Shown piece by piece: positions 1 through 12,471 of a stretch of 64,000 bases of DNA. A model generated the notes under the pieces. That model saw nothing but the letters and a program-made list of their open reading frames with translations, searched no databases and was not told the origin of the DNA. The stretch is from positions 14,448,501 through 14,512,500 of the forward strand of contig OZ020517.1 in the NCBI GenBank assembly GCA_963971425.1, given 5' to 3'. The stretch comes from Bryoerythrophyllum caledonicum (lineage: Eukaryota > Streptophyta > Bryopsida > Pottiales > Pottiaceae). A program made the position numbers and the translations under genes. Numbering within the stretch: position 1 is the stretch's first letter; every line of letters starts with the position of its first letter.

Positions 1-1717
1 CACCGCCACAAAAAACTTCACGTCACCGCGAGATGTCACCTCTTCTCGAAAGGATTCTTTTGGTTAGATACTCACACCAGTTTGCGCTAAAGATTTCTAT
101 ATTTACGGTGGAAAACTTTTTCAAAACATTACTGCTGCATATTATTTCACACCAATCATCATAATAAATATTTTTCACACCTTTCTGACGATTACGATTC
201 TACAAGCCTTTACAAAACCTCTCAACACAATGTGTTATTCATAGTACTTGAACGATTCAGGGTCGAATCGTGCTCATGGCAATCAAGATAACCTACTCAG
301 TTCAATTCTTCGGATTCCGTTGCTTAAGAGAGCAGCTTTCTAGAGAGAAAGCAAAGCTCCACGCACCTCAGGAAACGACATGCCAGCATGGTAGACTGAT
401 GAATCGTCCACAGGCAGAATGTTGTACACGCCTTCTTCTGCTCGGCCTACTACTTGGTCTACTTCCTGGTCCATCGCGATACTCCAAAAAGCCTACCACG
501 CTCAGAGAAGAGCCTTCAGAGCGTAAATGAGAATCCGGCCTCTACTCCACCACCACAAGCTGCAAATCGCCAATACGCAACCAGTCCTCTCGCCAAGCTT
601 GCCATAGCACACACTTCCGCATTGTTGCCTGCAATTCAGGAAAACAGACACGAGTACTCCAGTAACCGCGCCACTAGCACCCCGGCAGAAACTCTGTCCC
701 CCCTACGCTCCTTCACTCCATCCCTACATTGATTGAGAACCAGACAACCTGCGAACACGCACCAGTACATAACCTAAATCGTCACAACACCGCAACTATC
801 AGTTACTCTCAAAGCAATCAAAACCGCCAAATGCTACAAAATCCTCCTGCGCTCCTCAAAAACCGACAAACCGCAACTCCACGCGGCGATCATCGCCACC
901 GAACAATCAGAAACAAAGAGCACCGAACAATCCAAAACACAATTCCACACTCACGAGAAACACAGTCTCGACAACAAAACCTCGTCACCGACCGATCACG
1001 GCATTCTAACCTCCTGAATCCTCCGAAACAGCCAATGCTCCTCCCTCTCCGTCAGATCACAAGCTCCAGTCCAAAGCAAATCGCCGAATCACAACCACAC
1101 TCCGACTAGCGAACACACACTCGGCCGAAGAGCGCCATTCAGATCCTGACTATGGCGAGCAACGATCGACAAAGTCCCTGGAAACAAGCCCTCTCGTTTG
1201 AATCAATCCACGCGGTCCCTAGATCTCCGAGGGACGAATCACCCCAGGGTGTACATCCTGGCCCTCAAATCCAGCGAGATTCAAATTCTCCTTCGCCCGA
1301 CTCCGAAGGACGTCGACACAAAATTTGGAGTCAGGGAATATCAGGAAAAAATGGAAGAAAAGGCACACTACATCAGAGGCCGCACTAAATAAGATGTCGG
1401 GTTATGTAGATGTAGGTGGGGGATATCTAGGATTTGAGGTATATCGACACAGATATCGAGCGTCTTCATGTGGCCTCTGCAGACTAACGACCTTTCGAGT
1501 ACCTTAGGTTACAGAATCTAGGAGTGGCCTACATCTCACGGGTGGATAGGTTCTGGAAGATTAGCTTTATGGGACCGACTGAACATCGCTGGCCTGACAG
1601 CAGCCGTCATTTTTTTCAGTTGGACCTGGTCCCAGGCGCATGTGGGGCCCGTGATTCATCTGCCACCGGCAGCGGGCAGCGGGCAGCGGTTTCAGATTAT
1701 TTAGGAATTGTCGCATC
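1..1717. other. Unassigned region
   Basis: I recognise no gene here. Several short overlapping plus-strand open frames lie between 270 and 1400, rich in Ser, Pro, Gln and Arg and with strand composition rich in A and C. That composition resembles the neighbouring LINE, so this could be worn-out retroelement sequence, but no domain motif supports it. A short GCAGCGG triplication lies near 1665-1687. Confidence 0.4.
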
Positions 1718-1805
1718 TTTAACCCTTATACGTCACTGGTGGCCACAGTATTCTACATGTATGGTGTTGTATGTTTGAGCATGATAAGGTTTAGGTATTG
1801 AAATG
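1718..1805 (+). mobile_element. Truncated MITE, family A (5' part)
   Basis: This stretch begins TTTAACCCTTATACGTCA and matches the first ~90 bases of the fuller copy at 30682-30922 and the inverted copy at 49966-50053. Shared internal words include TGGTGGCCAC, TTCTACATGTATGG and TATTGAAATGA. Similarity stops at about 1805, exactly where the minus-strand LINE 3' end begins, so the LINE probably interrupted this element. Confidence 0.7.
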
Positions 1806-2829
1806 AAGAAGGAGAAGAACTACAGTCACCGAAAATAGGCTGGAGTGGAGACGAACGTTGGTCCCCGGGTAAGGGAGCCGGCGTGAATAAAGTGTCTGTT
1901 CATTCCACCCCTAAGACCATGTCCACCAGGCAAGGGATTAGTAGAATGGAACTACTTCCTCCTCTTGAGGGTAGACACTATGTACCAAGTAACCAAACAC
2001 CCAAGAAACCAACCGAAACAAAGACAGGCCTAGACAAAGGGAGGGGAGCGGAAAGAGGAGAGGGAGAGGAAGAGCGGAAGCACTATTTAAATATAAGAAG
2101 TATTAGGCGGTCTAAGGTGGGAGATGTGTGGGTTGAGGTGGGGAGGGGTTGATTTTATGGGGTGTCTTGTATGTCATGGAGGGCTTGGTTGTTTTCAAGT
2201 TTACGTTTATGTAGTAGTATGGACATAGCGTGTTGAATTGCAATGTTTTTGAAGGTATTTTTGATTGATGCCATAGGTATTTTAAAAGTTTCTTTGAGAT
2301 TTTTCTTAGATGGGATAAAGGTAAATGACAATAAGGGGGTCTACTTTCCATCCAAGGGCTATGATGGCATCAATAAGGGATTGGTGTTTATCTATTTTGT
2401 TTTCAATTGTTTCTGGGCAGAATCTGCCGTTACGATATGTGAGTTCAATGAATTGGATGGTGTAGTCTTGGTTTATGCGATCGGATGGTGGGTTATTGTA
2501 TGCTAATCCTCGGATGTAGAGTATATCCGGTTTAAATTGAGCATTACAATGACATCGTTGAGTGTCGCATGTGCATGGGAGTAGCCAAGGGGGAACCGTT
2601 TTTTCTTGTGGGTTGTTATTAAAGGTGCCGACATTCATGAGTATAAAACATAAGGATTTGTTATAGGAGGTAATTAGTTTTCGGATTTCCCGTACCGCTT
2701 TGTTATGGCTTTTGACAATTAGGGAGTGTATGTGGTGGTTTTGGCATTTGTGTAGAACATGTAGCCATGTGTCGGGGTCCGTGGAAGTGCATATGGGACA
2801 TGTTATGGATGGGAATCTTTCTATTCCAT
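1806..2829 (-). mobile_element. 5'-truncated LINE copy (3' end only)
   Basis: Read on the minus strand, this is the last ~1 kb of the same element family as the plus-strand LINE that follows. It matches the coding end (plus-copy 9540-10240) and the 3' untranslated region (plus-copy 10360-10510); for example, both share the word GTGAATAAAGTG on the minus sense. The copy starts abruptly within the segment coding GIERFPSIT and abuts the 5' end of the plus copy at about 2829. It is typical of a 5'-truncated target-primed insertion. Confidence 0.85.
2290..2829 (-). pseudogene. LINE C-terminal fragment: CCHC finger and nuclease-like domain
   Basis: The minus-strand frame reads a C-x2-C...H-x4-C zinc finger (TCPICTSTDPDTWLHVL, then KCQNHH), a cysteine cluster (CTCDTQRCHC) and then KPDILYIRG and QFIELTYRNGRF, which line up with 9560-10000 of the plus copy. 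Here the Trp codon in the finger is intact, whereas the plus copy has a stop there. About 24 nt coding the GARATT block are missing, and the frame breaks near 2306. It is a non-functional fragment, useful for recovering the family's ancestral frame by comparison. Confidence 0.8.
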
Positions 2830-3040
2830 ACTACACCAATCCACCACATCACACCAACTACACAAACATCCACAACCAAATCTCACCCCTGTTAACTACA
2901 ACAACACCCAGACCACAATATACTCTAATGACAAAAACCACAATCCGATCAACACCAACAGAAAGCCCCACAAGAAAACCAACACACACAAAATAGACAA
3001 TAAAAATAAAATAGACACCATAACCACAAGGAAAAATACA

Positions 3041-4450
3041 GTGCTACACATTTATGCATTCACTATCCCTACATTTGCCAGAAACACAAATACAAAAACA
3101 ACAACACACCCAACCAAAGACACACATAAACATTCAAACAGACACAATCTCAAAAACATAAAGAAACATCCGAAATCCACACAAAAAACAAAAACTCTAA
3201 AACACAACACCAAATCCAAACACATAAAACTCCTACTACTCCTAGGCGGAGACATAGAAACCAACCTAGGGCCAATGCCTAACATATTAAAAACACATCC
3301 CTCATTACATAAGAAAAATGCTAAAATATATTTAACTCCAAATACCATAAAACTGCATCGGGAATACAAACACATAGCCCAAACATTTGCACCTCTCTTA
3401 AAAACAACACATGCACTACATCATTTACACAACACCACACACCCAAATATTGCCCAATACATACAACAACAAAATATCCATCCACCAACACACATTTTAT
3501 ATGCTATAGTAATAACCATCTATCCAAACATAAACAAATGTAATCATCTTCTAAACCTACAAATCCCGAACACAACTACATGGACAGACACACTTTTACA
3601 AACCTTATCAAATTTACAAAATCCACCCGAAAGACATATCCATATCCCACACCCATTTACAAAATTTCTTAAAGAAAATCAAGATATCATAAATCACGGG
3701 CACTCAATACACAAAGAATTATACAACTTCATATATAGCCAAACCATACCATCCTCAAATGATACAATAAAACAAAAATTCACGTACCTCCCTAACAACC
3801 TAATTAACGAGACACTAAAATGTTTAGACCCCATAATAGAATATATCCACCCACCTCCTTCCCCCCTCTTCCTTCCCCCACAAAACCAAAACACTAGCAC
3901 AAACAATGACAATACAAACATCATTACATGGAACACATCATCCCTAAACACCACTCTCCCTAGCTTAAAAGCTCTAACCACATATACGGAAACACCACCG
4001 GCCCTAATAACCATTCAAGAAACAAAAATTTCAGCCACAAAATCTACAAAATACATACAAAACATATTCCAAGACTATAAACTTATCTTTAATAACACAC
4101 ATGCACTAACGAGATGCATCCTACAACGGAGACCATACACACCGGGTCGTGGTGGCCTCCTTACAGTAATACACAAAAAATATGCCTTCCCGGGCAACAT
4201 CAAAAAAATCCCTACCCCAATGAACATATCTCCCTACCTTCAAATAATTAGAATTACTAATCAACCACTACAACCATGGTTAATCTTTCACATGTATATG
4301 CCATCTCACCCCGAAGATACTAGATTTATCATAGACATACAAAACAATATAACATCCCAAATGAATTTAAACCCAAATCACACTTACTTAATCTGTGGAG
4401 ACTTCAACAGAGACATAGCACTAATTGATAGACAAAAACGGAAATCATAA
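3041..4450 (+). pseudogene. LINE N-terminal region and APE-like endonuclease
   Basis: The open frame of 469 codons has a basic, Thr/Asn/Lys-rich N-terminus, a 2A-like motif near residues 63-78, then a poorly conserved stretch, and an exonuclease-endonuclease-phosphatase domain from about residue 290. Visible EEP motifs are NIITWNTSSLN, TIQETKIS (catalytic Glu), GRGGLLTVIHKK and LICGDFNRDI (GDFN). The frame breaks near 4450; the last EEP motif, KSDHSPIQLHI, is found downstream at about 4645-4677 in another frame. The domain nicks target DNA in target-primed reverse transcription. Broken by frameshift. Confidence 0.8.
3227..3274 (+). other. 2A-like ribosome-skipping motif, variant NLGP
   Basis: The frame reads KLLLLLGGDIETNLGP followed by Met-Pro. 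Known 2A and 2A-like peptides end in D-(V/I)-E-x-N-P-G-P, preceded by a Leu-rich stretch. Here everything matches except Leu in place of the first Pro. 2A-like motifs are known at the N-terminus of several non-LTR retrotransposons (e.g. trypanosome L1Tc/ingi, sea urchin elements), the same location as here. The Leu substitution probably abolishes activity in this copy. Confidence 0.65.
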
Positions 4451-7400
4451 CATCCCCCCTCAAACCATAGATTAGCAATGGCGACACTTCACAGAAAGCC
4501 TAAACTTCACCTACATAAATACTGATACTCAATATTCTAGACAAGGCGGCTATAACTATAGTGATTGGAGCCTAATAGACGACTTCTACATAAACACAAA
4601 TAATAATACACAATACACCTCCACAACAAACAAAGACATTATTATCAAATCGGATCACTCACCCATACAACTCCACATCCCAAATAACATATTAGTAAGT
4701 CGTATCCCTATAAACACAAATAATAACACTAAACGCATACTTAACCCCATCTCAAAAGATAACTTAGAAAAATTCAATACAAAGTTCTTTGAAGAAAATT
4801 CCACACAAATTGACTCTCTCATAAACACACTCAAAAATAATGATCAACTCTTTCAAACACAATGTCATGAAACATGCTACACCCTAGATACACTCATCAA
4901 CAATATCTCTGATACAATAGAACAAACTTGCAAAGCCCAACCAATACCACAAATGGCAAATCGAACATCACAACAAGGAGGTTATTTACCCCGTAAACTT
5001 TCTAAAATATGGAAACAACACCTAACTACATACCATATAATAGGAAAAACTTTCAAAACCGTAAAATCATCCCATATGTAACGAACTACTAGCTTTAAAC
5101 CACATCCGAATTCCTGCCCCACCTCCCCCGGAACTACCCCATGATACATGGATAAAAGACATTGCACTAATTGCAAAAAATGCCAATAAACAAGCCCGAA
5201 AAGTAACTACAAAATACTCAATAGACAATATTAAAAAAACCATCTCAAAATATAGACAATTATACGAAATTAGCCCTAGGAAAATAAACATAAAAGTTTT
5301 TAAAAAATTAGAAACTCCACCACTAGATTGTATCACTGACCAATATAATAACATTCTAACTAGCCCGGAAGACATTGCAAACGAAATATTCAACCAACAG
5401 ACAAAAATCAATAGATCCACAGTACCAACATGCAACTACCAACCACAACACCCAACCGAATGCACATGTGTAGTACGTCAATACCCATGGCATGACCTAG
5501 ATGGATTTACTTTAGACAAACGAGGCGAACCCGAAATTCCATTACACACATACTTCAATAGAGCTATATATGACACATGTCTCCACAACCTTGGAAACAA
5601 CAAAGCCCCAGGACTAGACCGTATATCAAATTCAATACTCAAAGACATGCCCCCAAGATTTAATAAATTACTATTCCTATTCTTCTCTCATTGCTATAAA
5701 CAAAAACAAATACCAGCCTCATGGAAAACAAGTGCAATAATTTTACTATACAAAAAGGTGATCCCTCAATTCTACCAAATCATAGACCAATTGCATTAGC
5801 CAACACAATATATAAACTCTACACCAGTACACTTACCTCAATATTATCCTCATATGGTGAAAAATCCTACACGATAGCCAAGAAGGATTTAGAGGAGAGA
5901 GAAGTACCTCTAGACAAATACAAACTATAATAGCGGCACTAGAAGACGCAAGATTCACAAATCAAGACATACATGTTTTATATGTTGACTTCAAAAACGC
6001 ATTTGGCTCTATAGACCACGCCCGTCTGTTAGCAATAATGACTGATGTTGGATACCCTAAAGATGTAACTACACTAGTTGGAAATATCTACTCCCAGTCA
6101 TCTACTTACTACACCGGAGAGCACTTTGGTAAAACTAAGTTCATCCCCATCCATAGAAGCACTATACAAGGAGATACCCTTAATCCATACCTATTCATTA
6201 TATTTTTAGAGCCACTACTTAGATGGCTACAGTGAGGCAATAATGGATATACTTTTGGTACATCACAAATCACCATAAACTCCGCCGCATACGCCGATGA
6301 CCTTGCTACTATAACTAACAAAATAAAATCATTACAAACACAAATTGATAAAATCGATAGATATTGTAAATGGATTGGTATGGACGTAGGCGTCCCAAAA
6401 TGCGCTGCTACTGGATGCCCAAACAAATCTAAAATAAACCCAACTACATTTAAAGCCCTAATGCAAGCTTCTAACATTAACTACCGTGGTCAACCAATCC
6501 CCATACTACACCAAAATGAATCATATGTATACCTAGGCACAAACCTTGTCCCCTCTCTGAAATGGAAAATCCAAACTCACACTACGACTACAAAATTCGT
6601 TAAACAATGCAAAGAATTAACATCATGCCCGGCCACTATGAAACAAAAAATTAAAATGGTTGACACCGTAATACGCCAAGGCGTAGTATACAACTTTTAC
6701 GCAGTACCATACTCTATGCCGGCCATTAAAAAACTTGACCAAAAACTTATAGCCATACAAAAAACCATCTACGGTATGCCCAAATGCATGTCAAACGCAA
6801 TAACCCAACTCCCACATAACCTATTTGGACTTGAAGCTTTCTCCCTCAAAAATGCCTATCTACGATGTATAGGGGAACAATTACAAAACGCCCTAAATGA
6901 CAAAGGTAGGCTCGGAAAAATATATAATGGGCTCACTCATTATGTTCTTGCTCAATACGGTGGTGCCAACAATATACCTAGAATTAAAAAAACGGATTGC
7001 ATAAGATCACTAATAACTCGTACATTCTTCCGATTAAAACACGTAGCTAAAGTTCACCTTAAAAGCACACTCCCAATTTTCCTTTTTAACTTAACATTAT
7101 TAGAAATAGTATGGCGACAAGAAACACAAAACCATAACACACTCAACGCCCAACTCTCCCAAAAACTTTTACACAAACTCCTCTCAAAAAATATTTTTGA
7201 ATTAAAACAAATTACTCTACCAAACAGCACACACATCATGAATAATGAGGACTTTAAAACCTTCCACTTCACCCCATCCAAACTAATCAAGAGTGCCCTA
7301 AATGTTGCCAAACAACTTTTCTGCCATCCAACATGCCCTACCACATGTGATACCCATTGCAACATACACCCATACTCCTACATATTCATCACCATCAACA

Positions 7401-7597
7401 ACAACATCCTCCCGAGAACTACCCTACCACCAATCCACCCTCCCAACCCCTTATATCCATACCACCCCCGCCCCCCAACATACATCCCAAAAAATCCCAC
7501 CACATACCCCATTTATAACATCATACGACATAAACATATACAACATATAGATACCAACAGAATACAAAATACCTATACAAAATACCTATGTCAATAG
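4451..7597 (+). pseudogene. LINE reverse transcriptase region
   Basis: After the end of the endonuclease, the RT domain reads across frames: NNKAPGLDRISNSIL (~5600), NHRPIALANTIYKLY (~5780), VLYVDFKNAFGSIDH (motif A, ~5972), IQGDTLNPYLFIIFLEPLL (motif B, ~6170), and the catalytic AAYADDLATI (motif C, ~6285). A thumb/connection segment continues in an open frame at 6380-7597. Breaks are frameshifts at about 5750 and 5870 and a TGA at 6234. The order and motifs are those of a non-LTR retrotransposon RT. The copy cannot encode an intact enzyme. Confidence 0.88.
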
Positions 7598-9328
7598 CAA
7601 CACAACAACAATACATTCAATAAATGGCTCCCTCAAATAAACCTCTTTCCAAGACACGACTGTAACACCTCCACATATAACACCGAAAAATTAAAACAAT
7701 ATTATCAAAGAATCCAAAATAAATTCTACTCGGAAATCATTCAAGCCCACCACCCTCAAGAACAATCACAAGACTCAAGATCTGTAACTCCACCTATAAT
7801 CATCCCACTCCTAAACATCTACACAACGGAATGTAACCCTGAAAAAGATATTATCACAATCTCGAACACAATTAAAATAGAGAACAATCAAGCCCATCTA
7901 TATAAAGCAAATGGCCGACATTTTCACACTATTTCCACTACTAGACTCCAATGGCTATGGAACCAATATAATTTGAAACTACAAACTTCTACAAACATCG
8001 AACCAACAATCCAACCATTCGAAACCGAATTAATTTGGCTATACCAAAGATATAAATACCGCATTCCAAAAAATAATCCCCTCAAAAGTGCACAATACAC
8101 AATACCCACACCTATTCTACACTCATTAATCTCATCCTTTAACATCGAACAATCATACTTCTCTTCCCCCGTCACATGCTCCACCAAATTAAAAAAATTC
8201 TACTCACCCTTTGAAAGAGATAAAAATTTTGGCTCCTTGGGAAAGGCTTTTGACCATAAATGGGTCGGTAAGGGTATAGCTCACCCCCATAATGAGGAGG
8301 AAACACAACAAGCTCTACACTGGGCCCGTCTTGCTGCCAAAAATGACCCACAACACACATCTACACTCATTATCACACCAAACAAAAATTGGTACCAAAA
8401 CTTTAATCCACAATCAAGCCCATTTGCAGACTCCCATATCATTGTTATATTTGAAGCAGACACAATTACATACGAAGAACCTACTATTCCACCTCAGCTA
8501 AAAAAGCCCAGAATCGAACCATCTACATTACAAGTAATATGCGTCCACCACCAAAACCAGGCCCTTGGCACCCTAGAACAACTTGCCGAACTCACCGCCA
8601 TAGCAAAAACTCTTAACATAAACCGGCTACACACAAAAATGGCCCCACCAACACCCATAAACAGAAACAAAAAATGGTCAAAACTAAATCACAACAACAA
8701 CACACTAGATTACATCTTATCACCCCCACCGCTCCCGGACTACCAAACTACCACCTCACCAAAATTTGACCCCGCATATAGCTACTATACCGATGGCTCC
8801 TTCAACCCACCAGAACAGATTAGTTCCGGCAATTGGCGTAGGGAAAAAGCTGGTTATGGAATATTCAACCCTACGAAAGAAATCAAATTAGCCAAAAGAA
8901 TGCATGGACTACAAAATATCCTTAGAGCTGAACTCATGGCCATCCACAAAACACTGGAAATTATCACAACAAAATACAACAATGAGCCAGCGCACATATT
9001 CACAGACTGCATTAACACACTATATTTATTGAACACCCAAATAACACATCCTATCCTCCACAATAGCCACCCCGACCAAATCATACTAAAATCTATGGTC
9101 CAAATGATACTAAAACGAAGACAAACCACTATCATCCACAAAGTTCGAGCCCACGCCGACATTGATGGTAACGGACAAGCGGATAAACTAGCAAAAGAGG
9201 GCCGAGAAAAATCACACAAAAATGCCAAAGATCCACACGAACATGCCCACGCCACCCCATACTACTTCCAAAAAGAAGACTCGCCCTCCAAAGAAGACAC
9301 CCCGACAAAGGCCCGGTTAGATTCTTGA
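7598..9328 (+). pseudogene. LINE RNase H region
   Basis: An open frame (from a stop at 7597; first Met at 7973) ends in an RNase H1-type domain: SYYTDGSFNPP (first Asp, ~8783), LRAELMAIHKTLE (Glu, ~8925), HIFTDCINTLYLL (Asp, ~8998) and RAHADIDGNGQADKLAKEG (His/Asp, ~9150). These are the four acidic positions of the RNase H active site. In LINEs it removes RNA from the cDNA hybrid. The upstream ~270 residues of this frame have no motif I recognise. The frame stops at 9328. Confidence 0.85.
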
Positions 9329-10244
9329 GCAACTTCCTCAAAAGACAAGACTTATATAATAACCTTGACACAATCTCAAATAACTTCCCTAATAAGAAAA
9401 ATGGACTAACAACAACAACATAGACAAAGAACTCTCTACAAATTTCTGGAAAAATCCCATCATCACCGACTCACAAATAACATGCCTTATCAAATTCTGT
9501 ATCGGACAATATATGGGAAATGTCCGAAAACAACTCTTCTTTGGAATAGAAAGATTCCCATCCATAACATGCCCAATATGCACGTCCACGGATCCCGACA
9601 CATAGCTACATGTTTTACTTAAATGTCATAACCACCACATACACTCCCTAATTGTCAAAAGACATAACAAAGCCGTATGGGAACTCCGTAAATTAATCAC
9701 CTCCGATAACAAATCGAGATATTTTATCCTCATGAACGCCAACACCTTTAACAACAACCCACAAAAAAACACACTCCCACCATGGCTACTCCCATGTACA
9801 TGTGAAACCCAACGATGTCACTGCAATGCTCAACTCAAACCGGACATACTATGCATCAAAGGCCTATCATATAATGACCCGCCACTCGACGACATAAACC
9901 AAAGCTATACCATTCAATTCATTGAATTTACATACTGTAATGACAGATTTTCCCTAGAAACAATCGAAAACAAAATCAACAAGTACCAACCCCTTATTGA
10001 TGACATCACTACCCTTGGATGGAAAGTGGACCTTCTTATGGTAATCACTACCGGCGCTCGCGCCACCACCTTTATCCCATCTATAAAAACCCTAGAAGAT
10101 ACCTTCAAAATCCCTATTTATACAATTACTAACACTTTCAAGAATATTAATATCATTGCCATACAACATGCTATGTCTATCCTTCTACATAAACGCAAAA
10201 TTGAAAACAACCAAACTCTTCCCGACACACAAGACCCCCTATAA
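9329..10244 (+). pseudogene. LINE C-terminal region: CCHC finger and PD-(D/E)xK-like domain
   Basis: Following a frameshift, the sequence codes the CPICTSTDPDT finger with TAG (9603) where the inverted copy has Trp, then LHVLLKCHNHHIH. The open frame 9732-10244 contains CTCETQRCHC, KPDILCIKG, YTIQFIEFTYCND, then IENKINKYQPLIDDI, GWKVDLLMVI and TTGARATTF. The order PD...(I)ExT...K..KY..L...GW....G(A/V)R resembles restriction-endonuclease-like folds attached to some algal retroelements (e.g. the two-endonuclease Dualen/RandI elements of Chlamydomonas). That assignment is inference. Confidence 0.55.
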
Positions 10245-10560
10245 AACTCTTCTTTATTTTAGTTCACCCATGAATTTGCAATACACACCCTCCTCTCCAT
10301 CTTTCCCTCCCCTTCATATTATCTTTCTTTTCCCTTTCTCCTCCCCCACTTCCATCCTTCCTTGTTACTTTGGAGGATGGTGGGTTCTGTGGTTCTTGGC
10401 TACTTGTTACATAGTATCTACCCTCGAAAGGGGGAAGTAGTTCCAACTTACTAATTCCATCTAGTGGGCATGGTCTTAGTAGTGGAACGACCAGACACTT
10501 TATTCACGTTGGCCTCCTTCGGAGACCGACGTTCTTCTTCTTCTGAATTTTAGCCTCTCT

Positions 10561-11835
10561 TTTCCTCCTTAAGTTGATTATAGAGTAAGTGAAAACTATT
10601 TAAAGCTAATCCCAATAATCAAGAAGGTCAAAACTCTCGGTACCTTAAAGTCACTTTACAAATAATTTTCTTAACTCCTAAGCAAGTTCATAAACCAAAA
10701 TGGTCCATGCATGCATACTCTCTTTTGTTATACATTCACCTCTCATAGGCATACTTCTCATTTTTAAAAGATTTATCTGAGATCATTTTCACCCACTCCA
10801 AAAATCACAACTCGTTTGTGTACATATTTTTTATACTTGTATACAACGCCAGTGAAAGGTTAACAAAACACAATCAGGTTTGTTGGCACCATTCAAGAGG
10901 ATTCCTACTCATGTTACAACTTGGTATGATATAAAAATACACTCATCCTTCACATATTTAAAACTAAATATGTCACGTGGTTGTTGGCTTAGTGATGAGA
11001 ATAATCAAACACAATATTCATGTCGGTCTCCTTCGGGGATCGAAGTCTCCTTCATCTTGTTGTGTAGTCAAACGGGGTGGTAAAAACTTAGAAGGGTTCA
11101 AAACTTAGCAGAGGTTACTTACATGCTTAGGTTATAACTTCGCAAAGGTCAATGCATCTCCACCCTTTCCACGCCATCCCGGCAAAAAGGCAATGGAGAG
11201 CTCCACACCACCCCCGCACTTGGGTGTTGGCCAGGAACCAGAGATGGCACCTGCTAGCTCGTTGCTATAGATGGTCGCTATATCCAACCACCACACACTA
11301 CAAGATACTACTAGGACAATTTTTTTTAATAGATATTTTATTTGATTTATTTAGAAAAAATAATTTTTAATAATACTTGTCGCAACCACTTCCAAGTTGC
11401 CACGTGGCATCATGGAAGTGGTAGGCGGGTACAAGAAAATTGGAGGGGGCTTGCAAAATCTCATGATTTTGGCAATCGGATGCCATAATGGTTGGAGGGC
11501 CCGAAGTGGGATGTCGCCTCTCATGGCTACAATGGGGCAACTTTTGCAATCACACACCAAATTAGGAAATCTCCCCGGGGCCGAGTGCCCCAGTGGAGAT
11601 GCTCTTACATCAATATAGGTTATAAGTTAGCAGAGATTACACATTAGCACATGTCAAAGCTTAGCAGAATTTACATCAACAAAGGTTACGACCTAGTAGA
11701 GGTTACACATTAAGAGAGGTTATAGCTTAGCAAAAGTTATAAATTAGCGGGAATTAATACTTAGATGATTATGACTTACATGAGGGATGAGCGTAAGAAG
11801 AAGAAAACTCTACATCTTGACAACACGATATAAGG
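10561..11835. other. AT-rich spacer, no gene
   Basis: I see no gene. Near 11019-11060 there is a short match to the LINE 3' end (GTCTCCTTCGG...CTTCATCTTG), suggesting another small LINE relic. From 11090 to 11760 there are irregular repeats of a short word of the type GGTTA(C/T)A...TTAGCA(G/A)AG, a degenerate repeat with loose spacing. Confidence 0.4.
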
Positions 11836-12130
11836 TAAGCACCCCCATAACCAACCAAATCCCATAACCAACCCCTGTAAAATTGGAGTATATCCAACCC
11901 ACTTCCATCCCATTACCACCCATTCAACTCCAAATAAAGGTTTGTTGTTAGTCAAGACCCTTTACGTTTGATCATTACTTATGGGGAGTGCCTATCAGTG
12001 GCCACCCACCAAACATGACGGCACACTTTGAACATTCATAACTAATTCATTTTTCATCGGAAAAATACAAAATCACTTGGGTTGAAATTGTAATTCTATT
12101 GGCTATCACTGAAAACTAGATTCATTTGCT
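11836..12130 (+). repeat. Dispersed repeat E, copy 1
   Basis: This ~300-bp segment reappears inverted at 52430-52735. Shared words include CCACTTCCATCC, TTACCACCC, AAACATGAC, TTCA(T/C)AACTAATTCA and GAAATTGTAATTCTATTGG. Copies differ by substitutions and small indels. It has no coding potential; it is a MITE or SINE-like family of unknown class. Confidence 0.75.
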
Positions 12131-12471
12131 CTCTCCATATATGCACATTGCTTAACTTGTCGGTGTCAAGAGGGAGTTCACCTTACTCCCTCCATTATGC
12201 CTCGACAAGAACTTGTGGGGTGCTCACGTTTTCAAGGGAAAAAGACTCACCATTCCCAAGATACCTTTCACCTTTTTATGCCATCTTACCAACAATGTCC
12301 AAAACCTCATCAAGTTGTTATCTTATACGACATTCACCCTCACAAAGTGAAAATCCTATCATAAATTCTGAAAAATAAAAAGAACAGACTTTCAAAAGCA
12401 AAGACGATGGTGGTTGAAAAGAATATTACCTGATAAAAAAAATTACAACTTGGCTATGTGAAGAATGTGAA

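Larger units (their letters stand above)
2830..10560 (+). mobile_element. Long LINE (APE endonuclease, RT, RNase H, second nuclease-like domain)
   Basis: Domains occur in order: Lys/His/Asn/Thr-rich N-terminus with a 2A-like motif, APE-type endonuclease, reverse transcriptase, RNase H, CCHC finger, and a C-terminal PD-(D/E)xK-like region. The 3' untranslated end is defined by the inverted copy at 1806-2300. Several frameshifts and stops (4450, about 5750, about 5870, 6234, 7597, 9328, 9603) show that it is dead. The plus strand is strongly C-rich and G-poor, quite unlike the neighbouring genes. The 5' boundary is placed where the inverted copy ends; the 3' boundary is approximate and I could not identify a target duplication or poly(A) tail. 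Confidence 0.88.

Noticed and set aside
729..1109. 126-codon plus-strand frame rich in Gln, Asn, Pro and Arg
   Set aside because: The composition follows the A/C-rich strand bias; there are no motifs and no neighbouring frame continuity.
1806..10560. Explaining the inverted LINE 3' end by twin priming of a single insertion
   Set aside because: Twin priming inverts the upstream part of one copy; here both parts include the same 3' end, so two insertions are needed.
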